Source of the DNA: Ypsolopha sequella | Lineage: Eukaryota; Arthropoda; Insecta; Lepidoptera; Ypsolophidae | DNA length: 64,000 bases | Assembly (NCBI GenBank): GCA_934047225.1 | Contig: OW203990.1 | Span: 27,197,045 to 27,261,044 of the forward strand | Reading direction: 5' to 3' | Shown here: positions 39,912-51,900 of the stretch, piece after piece | Numbering within the stretch: the first letter of the stretch is position 1 | How the letters are laid out: the number at the start of each line of letters is the position of its first letter | The notes under the pieces: model-generated | Databases searched by the model: none | Told to the model about the DNA's origin: nothing | Seen by the model: the letters and a program-made list of their open reading frames with translations, nothing else | Program-made: the position numbers and the translations under genes

Positions 39912-42900
39912 AGTAATAGCTAAATTGAGCATCATCTGCGTGAGTCCCGAGCCGGCGTGCTTCTGCTTGACGGCGGCGGCGGCGGCGGCCCACTGCGACA
40001 GCTTCCACACCTCCTTGCGCTTCCCACCGTTGCCGCTCGACTTGTAGTGGCCGAGCAGGTTGTTGCTTACCTGCACATTGTCAAGGTTTGTCAACGGAAC
40101 GTTTCGAATTACAAATGGTTGTACTCAGTTTTGCTGTCGAGAGCGAAAAGCAGTTCAAAGCAGCCTGCTGATCATAGTATGATTTAGACATATTTGTCGC
40201 CGACGTGATAACCGTTGGGGCCGTAAGGCATTGGAATCGAGACCACGTACCGCAAAGCGTATAGCGTAGGCCGCCCTCGTGCCCGCTAGACAGACGATCT
40301 GAAGGACGTTGCGGGTGGCGGCTGGATGAGGATGACTGAGGACCGCCAAGAGTGGCGTAATATGGGGGAGGCCTATGTCCAGCAGTGGACGAATACGGGC
40401 TGATGGATGGATGGAAATATACGAATCAGTTTAGAATATAAATCGAAAATGAATAAACCACGTTAGACAATTTTTAAATTTTGAGCACTCGCGGAAATCG
40501 GTGTGATTGTATTGCCTTCGCAAGATTCATTGAGCCTGCATGTAATGGCGAAATGAAATGGAAAAAACATTTGGTCACGTTCAAAATTGAGTAGCTGCGC
40601 ATGTCTATCCTTAGAAGTCTTCCCTCAACTGCTTCTTTCAAATTTAAGTTGAATAAGCACTTGTCCTCTCAACAGTCCTGGCTACTAATTTATATGTATT
40701 TATGTAGTGTATCATAAAAATATATCTATACTGGGTGTTAATATGAAGTTGCGGAAGCCGAAAACTGGTGACAGTACTCATCCATACCATAGATAACTTT
40801 ACCATAGATAAGAACTTTATTTATCTATGTCCATACGAACAACTTTTACTATGAATCAAAAACTCAAATCGCGAAAAAAAAACCGCTTGTTAACGACGCG
40901 CTCGTTGATTTTGCACAAACAGACAATCATTTGTTGTTATTGTTTTGTATAGATAATTTAGTTGAAAAACATATATTGTCTATGATATAGGTTTTTTTGG
41001 GACATGTCTTGTCTTTGGTCATCCGCGACAGGCACCGCACGCAATTTGTAATATTTTAGAATTTTCTTTATGTTTCCTTCTGTGTGCCTACATTTGCCAA
41101 TAAATATCGTTTTTTGTATGTTAAAATTGGCAGCCCTTGTTATTTGACCCTTAACACAGTTGTTCCATAGAAAAGTTACATAGCTACCCGACCAAAATGT
41201 ATGAGAGAACTGTTTTTTTTCCTCGATTTCTCAAACGTTTTTTCTCGAAAATTTGTTCGTATGGACGAGTACTATTGCCAGTTTCCGGCTTCCGCATCTA
41301 CATCTTAACACCCAGTATATATTATTTAAATATTGTATATGTTTAGTTTTTAAGGTGTTTGGTAAGGTCGTAGTTTAGGTTTCATATTTTTGAACGTTAA
41401 GTGTGTGTAAAATTTCTATCTTTCTCTTGCACATGGTTTAATTTTTAAAGCCACTTCATGGGACGTAATAATCGTCGGTGAAACGCGGGTGCACGAATGT
41501 GGACTGTGGCTTGCATTTCACTGTTCACACTCAGAACACCTCTGACACCCCTTTGGGAATATTTCATGAAATTTTTTTTCTCGCTGATTAATAGCTGACT
41601 GAAGTCAAGCCATTATTATCAAAATTTTGAATTTGTTTTTTGTGGTCGATTAGAATTTAGAACAAAAATAGCAACATACCAAGATCAGTCCCAAAAGAGC
41701 TCTCATGTTGTCTGGGTTTAGTTTCAGAGCTTGAATGTAGTACGACTTGGCCAACTCCATGTTCTCAACACCTCCCTGAAACGTATATTGACATAATTAC
41801 TCAGTTGATGACAATATAACAAATACATTGTCACGAGGTGAACCCCGGGCGGATAACCGTTCATAAATTAATTATAGGTTGTCAACTGCGTGCCTACCGC
41901 ACCCACGGGGTACAGGGGTTGGCGGGTACGAGGTAGCACGCGACTTAGTGTGCAGGGCCGTGCGCAAGACATTCCAAGTACACAAGTATGACATTAACAA
42001 CTTTAAAATATCATAGAGTCTACAAAGGAGATCCATTATATACTACCCTTATCTATGGAGCGACCTCCCGGGCGACTGGCCATCCGCCTTGGTCCGCCCC
42101 ACGCGTCGCGCTCGCTCACCCTCCCGCCACACCATCCGCATCCCCTCCGAGACCCCGCCCGCCAACCCCTATACCCCGTGGGTGCGGTCGGTAGGCACAA
42201 AATTGACAACCTATAGGTATTTCGTCGGGTTCCAACACTGACAGCAGGATAGCGTATACAATTTCCAACGCGTGCGACAGAGATATGGCATTAGAACCCT
42301 AGCGACTCCTAGTTTATGAACGCAGCCCGAGGGAGTGCTGGTGTTTCCGGAAATGGACTGTAGTGTAATATGTCGCAGTCTCCGAGCTGGCCGAAGATCG
42401 TGAAGAATGGCGGCGCTTCACTTCGGCTTCCCAGCGGAGGTTGGGAATAAGTAAATTAACGTGCCTTCCATACAGACGAAACAAAACGGCGGTTTTTTGA
42501 CGAATGTGGAAGAAGTGATAGAGGTAGCTCAAGATCATATATAATAGTCAATAATATTTTGGACTCCCCTTACCTCTTGAATAAAATTGGATTCAAATGT
42601 CGAACTTTTACTACTAGGAATAAGTCTTTATTTAGTATACCACATGCGGGTACAAATTATGCAAAAAATAGATTTTTGGTTCGTGCTTGTGATTGTTATA
42701 ATAAAGATTTTCTTGATCTCGATATATTGCATCTTTCGCTGGGTCTATTTAAATCTTCATTATTTAAAACGTTTTTAAAAAAGTACTAAATGTTTTCTTA
42801 GTGATACGTAACTTTGAGTTAGTGTTAATTTTTATTTTATGTACATGTTTCTCTCTTCAATTTGCTTTGTTAATTTGGTAATTTATATATATTTTTTCCC

Positions 42901-45900
42901 TTTTCAATTTGCTTTGTTTTGTGTAAATTTACTAAGTAACTTATAACGTAAGCACATGTTGCGTTCTTATAATGCCGTGCACATAAATTTATTTACGTGC
43001 AAGATTTATGTGGAAACTTGTTTGGTTTTAAGATTAATTTATTGTTATTTGTATTATGTGTTAAGAAAACTGTTTGTTTCCCAATCAATAAAATAAAAAA
43101 TAAAAAAAATAACAGACAGAGATCGGTAGTCTGTCTGGCCTACCCTTCTGGGAGACAGTCGTGATTATGTATAATATAATATTAATAAATATATAATATG
43201 CCTCTATTAGCTTTTTATTTAGAATTACACGATATAACTTTAAATATATACAATAAATAAAAGAAAATTTAAAACTTGAAATATATTTCGGCCCTTAATG
43301 GGCCGTTATCAGTCAAGTATTAAAAAAATACAAATATACCATAGTAATAAAAAATAAAAAAGACAATATTTTTCTTAATTAACCTATATGCTCTTATGTA
43401 TTATGATTTAAAAGGTACTTGTACTCGTCCACAAATTCTTGTATAATATAATAAAAGTTTGTGGACAAGTACAAGCACCCTTCAAGTGCATCAAACACGA
43501 CTCGCTAGTTGCTCAGTAGCACTTACCATGGTGTACCGTATATCAGCGACCCTCTGGTGCAGCAGATGGTTGTGCGGCTGATGCAGCAGCAACTCCTCGG
43601 CGCAGAACACTGCGCGCGCCAGCTCCTGGACCTGCAGGTATAGCTCGCAGAGCTGCTGCCACGCTTCCACGTCCGACATGAATCTAAGGCGATATGGGGG
43701 TACAATCAATACAATGCTTTTTAGGGATTTGTACTCAAAGGGTACCGATTTGTTTGTCAGGCGCTACCATTTTAGCGCCTTGTCTTTTATCGCCTTGATA
43801 TGCCATCTATATTGTTGTTATTTACCATAATGATTTTTCAATGCATGTGCTCGTAAAGGCTTACTTTTTATGCATCAAAACCGAACAGAAAGTCGATTAT
43901 TTTGCCCTAGGGCTTTATTATTATTATTTTTTTATTTACTTACAATGGTTGGCTAACCTGCAGCCTTTACTGTGTACCATAAATGTTATACTTTTTTTTC
44001 CACTGTTTAACGGCTCTGGATACAGTCCTATTGAGCCAATCATAAATTTTAAGTTCACAAGATTTTATTTGTTTTACTTCCTCACACTATGCATTGAAAA
44101 ACGTAGTATGATACACGGGCGTAAGAGCAATAAATTACTCGGTTACGTTTAAAACACTCGCTACGCTCGTGTTTTAAATCGTTCTCGCAATTTATTCCTT
44201 TTCGCCCTTGTAGCATAAACTACTATTAAGGTCCCGTACCCGTATTGGGTGGCATTACGGAACCCTTCATGCGCGAGTCCGACTAGCACTTGCTCTGTTT
44301 TATTTTTTACTTGCTCAAGTTTCGGCATGCATTTTTTTAGAGTATTTGGAATATTTCTCGAAATCTGTACAAGTAAACAAAGATATATTTTTTACAATCA
44401 GGCCAATTTGATATGAATACTTTACTTTTTAAAAATGCTTTTTCTTATGATTTCTCATTTAATTTTGGGCATTTTTGAATCACTATAGTTTTTTTTAAAT
44501 TGTCACAGTAGGTACTCCCAAAGTAATAATGCGCATACAAATCTTCGCCAGTTTCCTTACACTTTCTATTCAATCAATAAGGTCACGTGGTACGTCCGGT
44601 CGCTCGGCTATAGATTTGTATGCGCATTATTACTTTGGGAGTACAGTGTGTTATATGCACTGTATCATCACTACATAGTATAAAACAAAGTCGCTTCCCG
44701 CTGTCTGTCTGTCCCTATGTATGCTTAGATCTTAAAAACTACGCAACGGATTTTGATGCGTTTTTTTTTATAGATAGAGTGATTCAAGAGGAAGGTTTAT
44801 ATGTATGATAAAGCCGATTCTGAAGGCTTTAACTTTAGTTTTAGTGCTGTCAAGACTTAAATTTTTCCAAAGTAATTTAGCTTCTGTTCTTCACACTTAT
44901 GAACTATTTTGCAACGATGAAAATTTAGTTTTGACAGCACTAAAACTAAAGTTAAAGCCTTCAGAATTGGCTACAATACATGCATAATATAGTAGAGAAA
45001 CACTCATAATTTTAGAGGTTTCTAATGTGATGTAAATAAACACATTTTTTTGCGCTTACATTGCAAACGCTTGAACCCTACGAGATAGATCAAAATAATG
45101 TACTAGAGTATTGTACACCTTAAAAAGGTTTACAAAAAAGTCCGCGATGGTATATGTCCATATCTTAGGGAAAACCCACAATAATCTTTTCTTTTTTCCT
45201 TTACTTTTTACGAGAAATAATGGCATATTTACGAAGCGATTTTAAGCAATACAGCATTAATCCTTATCCAATTAAGTACCTTAAATACTGTAGTATATTT
45301 AGTATCAGCATTGCACCCGTGCGAAGCCGGGGCGGTAGCTAGTAATTGATATTTTTTTCATATTTTTCGGTCCTCCAGTTTTGGAGAGAGACATAAAATT
45401 TTTTGCACCATCTAGTGTCACGAGGTAGAAGTTGTCGTGGCAAATGTCTTTAAGGGGCTTCACAATGCTAAATATCAGTTTTGCATTAGATTCAGTTCCG
45501 TGAATGTAGACGGTAAAACTTTGAAAATAACCCGTCTCCAATAAGTTCGAATACAAATCTTTTTTCATTCATCACCATAACGTATTTATATTTAGAATGT
45601 TGAGATATTTGAAATTTGATGTCATATATTGTGATAAATAAACAACAAAAGTATAAAATGCCAAATATTTCTAGTATTGATTTAATCCAATATGAAGCAC
45701 TTACGTGACGCTGTTGTTACGAAATTTCTCAAAGGCGAGAGTCCGGGTGCGATTTTTAGGGCGTTAAAAGTCTTCGGGATAAAACGTAATTTTGTTTACA
45801 CTTCCATCAAACGTTACAAGGAAACATCCTCGTTGGAGGATAGGAAGAGATCTGGCCGGCCACGTTCAGTAAGGACAGCTAGCGAATTGAAAGTGGTAAG

Positions 45901-48900
45901 AGAACGAATTCGGCGAAAACATCATCGCTCTGTGCGAAAACTAGCTGCAGATTTGAAGATATCCAGAGGATCGGCGCACAACATATTGAAAGTAGACCTC
46001 GGGTGTCATGCTTGCAAAAAACGCAAAGTCCATGGTATTTTCGAAGCGACCAAGAAAAAGAGATTAGATCGATCGAAATTGTTACTTGCTTGGCACGCAA
46101 GGGACGATTTTGTTTTTTCTGACGAGAAACTTTTCGTTTTAGAACAACCTCACAACTCGCAAAATGACCGCTTGTGGGCAGCAAGGTTAAAGGACATCCC
46201 GGAGAGTGAGAGGAGTGTCCCAAGGTTCCAGGTTGCGCCGTCGGTGATGGTATGGGGAGCAGTTTGCAAAAGAGGCAAACTTCCTTTGATATTCATTGAT
46301 AAAGGAGTTAAAATCAATGCTCAGTATTAAGGGGAACGAAAATACAAACAGAAATAAAATGTCAGCTTTCGGATGATTTTGTTGCAATAATTAGGTTACG
46401 TATAGCCATAAAAAAAATACATGTTTTTGGTTGAACTTTAAGGTATTCATTTTCCACAAACCACGTTAATCGATTCATATTTGTACTGTCAATGAATTTT
46501 TTTGTAACCCTCTATTGCACACTTCTTATCGATTTTGTTTCAGGTATCGCTTTCGCGATTTTGTTGGTTTTTTTTTAATAAAATTAGTGTGAATGATAGC
46601 TATTCATTTTCCAAATACCACGTTATTCGGGTCAAAAAAAGCACCCCCTTTTTCCAAAAATACGTAAATCCACTGATGCAGTCAGCGGCAGCAAGATATT
46701 GTCAGTCTACGCCTAGCGTTGGCGCCCGTAAGACGTGGAACCTGTGCCCTTTTTTGCAAGCTATAAATATCTCCCAAAACTACTTCAAAACACATTGAAA
46801 TTAATTTTATAAAGTAATATTTCGAGGAGCATCATATTCCTGCCGTTAAAAACTCAACAAAATATGCGTATGAGTGATTTAGCTACATCGTGCCATAGTC
46901 ATAACAACAAAACTGAATGAATTTGGAATGAATTCATACTTTTATGCGGGAAAATAATATATGTTACTCTAAAAGAATAATTTTGTGATCGTTATTGAAA
47001 CCCAAATTAATTTACTTATACTTACTGAGATCTGTAACAAAGGTCAATGACCTTTTCGTGAAATTACCCTCTAGTATTGGCTCACCATTTCAGGTCCTAT
47101 AAGTGAAGTTTTTTGCAAATAACACTTACTTGGGATAAATCGCCAAGCATTTAAAATATAGAAATTTATTTTGAAATATTTACAGTGCATGGCAAAATTA
47201 TTAGATCGTAGATAATCCTGTCGGTACATGTTCAGGTTCTGTTACGCAAAATGAAAACAATGAAACTCTTTTAGGATTAATTTGTTATCCCTATGTTTGT
47301 CTGTCTGTCCGTTTGTCTAGACAATTTTTTCTGGGTAAAATTAATAAATACCAATATTAACGGCCCTCTATAGAGCTGTAAAAACATACTTTTGACGTTT
47401 TTATTTATATTACGTTTTAGGTTTTTACGTTTTTTTTTTTTACGTTTTTCATACAAATTTTCTCACTATGAAAATGTAGGGATGAACACTTGAGATAATA
47501 TTTTGCATTTAAAAGTCAACACAGAAAGGAATTGTTGAACAAATAATGTAAAAAATATGAAAACCATGTTGTTCTATTCTAAAGGAATTAATTATCTACT
47601 GTTCAATGTGGCGATAGCTTTGTTTATTTTTTTCCTTGAATAATTTTTTACCAAGATAACAAATAGTTTAATACAAGGTTTTCCTTAAGAGGTCCCTTTA
47701 CCCCTGTATTTTTCTTAAAATTCATACAATAGGTATAAACCGAATGTGAAGTCTACAGCTTATTTTCTTCATATCTTTTTTCATGAGTATATTCTATTCA
47801 TACAAAAGGTAAAAACTAAATGTGAAGTGAACAGCTTATTTTCTTCATATTTTTTGTCATAGTATTATCTAGCGACATCTAACTACGTCTCTATACAGCC
47901 CAAAAAGCAAAATTTGATAAAACACCATCATAATAGCTGTCAGGATATCGTCAATATTGCCTCGTTTTTACGCAAAGTTTAACAAGTTTGTATATTTTTA
48001 TCTATACTGGAAATAAAAAAGAGAGAAATACAGGCGTCGTTCATGTTAAGATGACTAAGTTTACACACTTTGCTAACTATAAACAATTACCGTTTCATGG
48101 AAAACTGTTTTGACCTGAAACCATTTCACAAATTCAATTAACTTATTTTGAATATCTTCTCATCTTGCACTTCTTGATGAGAAATACAATTTCAATAAGT
48201 AAAAATACAACTTTTAGTTAAGAAAACTTATAGTTAAAAGTCTGCTGTATGCATTAACATATTTTTAATTATATTACAATAGTAATAAAATAATTGGCTT
48301 ATCCGTCGTCGTGATATCAGCCGTAAATTTCTTAAATAATCTGATATCACGCTTATGGAAAACCCAATTATTTTGAAGATACCATAATATCATTAAAATA
48401 TGTTTATGCATATAGCAAACTTTTAATAATAAATTGTCTTAGCTAAAAGTTGTACTTTACCGTTATAATTATTTCTTAATATTTTGGTACAAATTCGGAG
48501 AAATAGCCCTTAACCTTAACCTTGTATGAAAATATTTGTTATCTTTGTAACAAAGAAAAAAAAAATAAACAAAGCTATCGCCACATTGAACAAACAGTAA
48601 ATTATTAATCCCTTTAGAATAGAAAGGTATGGTTTTATATTTTTTACATTATTTGTTCTACAGTTCCTTTCTGTGCTTTCTTTCAAATGCAAAATATTAT
48701 GTCAAGTGTTGATCTCTATATTTTCATAAGGAGAACATTTGTATAAAAAAGTTAAACAAAAGGCCATAAAAACGTTATAATATGTATATTTTACAGGGCT
48801 GTAAATATTAGCATTTATTGATTTTACCCAGAAAAATTGCCTAGACAAACGGACAAACAGACAAACATAGGGACAACAAATTAATCCTAAAAGAGTTTTG

Positions 48901-51900
48901 TTTTTTCATTTTGCGTAAAGGGACCTGAACATTTCAAATTATGATACAAATAAATTTCTATATTTTAAACACTTGGCGATTTATCCCAAGGGTAAACAGG
49001 TGTCCCAAAAGTCAACGCTTTCCCTTGGAAGGCTGGTAGGCCAGCTCATGACTGACCAGAATATCAAATTATGACCTCAGCAAAAAGTAGATAGTCTTCG
49101 AGTTGATGGTACTTTTATAAATTCGAATAGATTTTTGAGAGTCAAAGCTAACCAGTTCTAAATTCTAAGAATAAAATTTTTGTTGCGCAACTCTGAATAG
49201 TCATGCTATTGATAAAGTCAAAAATAAACCTTGAAATGCTGTTACATCAGGAAGAAAAATAAAAACCCAATTTATGAGCAATTTTTTGTAATTAGGTTAG
49301 TTCGATACCACACCCTGAAAAAAATGTCCTATGTTAGTTTTGCAAATTGTCTTAAATAACGGCTCATCAAATATTGTTTTTCAAATGATCTGGCAATTTC
49401 TGTGTATTACAATTGAAAAAAAAGTTATTGCTATTTTACTACCAAAGGAGCTGCATATTTTTTTAAATAATTAGAATTTAGAATGAAAGAGTGGCGGGCC
49501 GTAAAAATATTTGACGTTCATTAGAAATGCCATTTAACACGCGTTAGAGTGAGATAAGTAGTGACGCTATTTAAAATGAGTTGGAATGAGATAGTAACGC
49601 AGTTAAACGTGGTTGAATGAGAGAGGCATAATTGATATAGGCTACAGTGAGATAGATAGTGACGTGGTGCATTCCTTCTGAGAATAGTTGTTAGTTTCCA
49701 CTTTTTGTAACAACTTAAGTAAAAATTTTTTGTAAAGAAATTTTTGGTCCAATTTATTTTCCCGCAAGTGTAAAACCAGCTCAACGGGCGAAAAATATTT
49801 AAAGAATGGGTAATGGTGACAATTAACCGTCACGATATTATTATGTATCTCTAAAGGAGTGTCTGAAATGTTTTGAGGGTCAACTGATAAATCAAACACT
49901 CAAAAAACCACTTTTAGCCCACCATAATAAATTTACGTCCCGACGTGATATAGCAAGTAGGATCAATGCCGTGTGACGATGATCGAAATACACTAATTAG
50001 ATAAAATAAAATACGTATTACTTTTGACCCTGCCTCGTCCACTCTATTCGTATTTTTGCTATGGTGACGCGAGCTTAGAGACCGGGACGAATTTCCCCCC
50101 GCGCGCTATCGTAAAATAGAATAAGCCACGCCCGGAACTGGTTTTTGTTTTGGCTATGTCATACTCTTAACAATCGGAAGTATTGGAGAAAATTGTTGAG
50201 CCAAGCTTGAAAAGATTGTATGGAGATGATTATTACACCTTTCAACAAGATGGAGCCCCATCGCACACGGCGAAAGCAGTTCAAGAGTGGTGCGAGGCGA
50301 ATTTGACCAATTTCTTAAAGAAAACTGAGTGGCCTCCCAGCTCACCAGACTCGAACGTATTGGATTATTTTGTATGGTCGTACATGCTATCAAAACTGAA
50401 CGATTACAAAATCACAAATATGGACCATTTCAAAAAAGTTATTCAGAAGATTTGGGATGAAATACCAATGGAAACGGTGCGTGCTGCGTGCGACGGGTTT
50501 GAAAAACGTTTGAAGCTAGTAGTAAAGGTTAAAGGCGGAGTCATTCCAAAACATTTACTGTAAATATTAGGCATATTTATGGTACTTTAAAAATATAATA
50601 CATTTTACTAAGAAATCTTTCAATTTATTTATTTAATGCCACTTTTAAAGTGTATCCAAACTTATTGGACACGGTGTATATGGCGTGTATTTTGACTCAA
50701 GACAATTATTAATTGCACTTTATAAATAAACATACTTTCAATCTACTCAAATTCAAATTTTCCGATTATGTTTCCATATATCAAAACAGATTGAAACCAA
50801 CACACGCAGATACTTGCTAGAAAAAAACCATCTTTATTACATAAAGAAAGCCGCGATTTCCAAATAACTGAAGTGCGTGCGCGGCATCTGATTAGAGCAG
50901 GATAGACAGTTAAAACACAAAATCATTAGAGCAAGACTGAATTTTAGCATTGTACAGCCCCTTAAGAGCAGTTTAGCAGCCGGATTGTGAAAAACCCGCC
51001 GTTTTCTAATTCATCGAAACAGAACACTTATATTCAAAATTTACTTAACAGTTCCTCAATAAAACCTTATTACCTATGTATTGTGTAAACTGTCATCGAA
51101 AAGTTCCCATTGGTTTCTGTAAATTAGAAATATTTAAAAATTATAATTTACAGAAACCAATGGAAACTTTGCTATAACAGCATACACAATATATAGGTAA
51201 TAAGGTTTGTTTAGGAACTATTGAGTAAATTCTTAATGTAAGTGTTCTGTTTCGATAAATTAGAAATTATTTTTCAAATTCATTCTTTAAAAATATTTTT
51301 CACAATCCGGCTGCTAAATGGGTCTTAATGCGAAGCAGCGTTCCACCAACATCATCTAGTGTCACACAAATTTATAGATGAAGCTGGAAACATGGACTTT
51401 GTATGGAAATGGTAAATTACCGACTGCAAATAACATTTTTATATTTTTTATTGCAATATACACTTAACACTAATCGCATGCAAAATTTCAAGTTCGTAGG
51501 TCTGCTAAAATACCTTTAGACTTTTGGTGCTATGTAAGTCAGTCAGTAATATTTATGTATTCCTCAGTATAAGATCAAAATACAATTTTTTTTAGGCAAA
51601 AGGAATAAATTTTAAAATCTTATACTCACTTCTTTAAGTAGTCAACAAGTTCTTTGATGGCTTCGTTGATCAGTCCTTGAGACTTGAGGATGGCGATGCG
51701 ACGCTTGCGAGCTGCTGCGTTCGTCTCGTCCACCCTGATCATGTTATCTAGGAACTCCAGTGCCTCATCGTACCTGAAAAATATTAAAATGTTATTTGTA
51801 TAATGTATGGAGTGATCTGAGGCAGCCTCGGCTGTAAAAAAATTGACAATTTCTGGTACTTGTAGTTTAGGTTGAAGTAGAATTTATTTATAAACTGGAG

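Larger units (their letters stand above)
45526..50679 (+). mobile_element. maT-type (DD37D) mariner transposon, split by a 3.8-kb insert
   Basis: TIRs: left ACCCGTCTCCAATAAGTTCG at about 45528, right inverted TTATTGGACACGGTGTA ending at about 50679, at a TA. The transposase N-terminal part (45692-46329) has a paired helix-turn-helix ([20 protein letters not shown]), GRPR-type linker and the first catalytic Asp (VFSDEKLF). The C-terminal part (from about 50166 to 50563) has the second Asp ([10 protein letters not shown]) and third Asp ([12 protein letters not shown]). The spacing between the last two is 37 residues, which defines DD37D (maT). Without the insert the element is about 1.3 kb, normal for maT. 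The two parts are interrupted at a TTAA, which in this frame also gives a TAA stop. Dead copy. Confidence 0.88.
45447..50968. mobile_element. Element A, split by a nested mariner
   Basis: Left end CTTTAAGGGGCTTCACAATG; right end CATTGTACAGCCCCTTAAG, inverted. The interior next to each end matches the shorter pieces at 2966-3240 and 62205-62490. A maT-type mariner (45526-50679) sits between TTGAAAATA and TATGGCGTG, which are continuous in the 2966 copy. Confidence 0.8.

Noticed and set aside
46327..50169. Complete piggyBac element
   Set aside because: TTAA borders are present, but the ends are not inverted repeats and no piggyBac transposase is coded.
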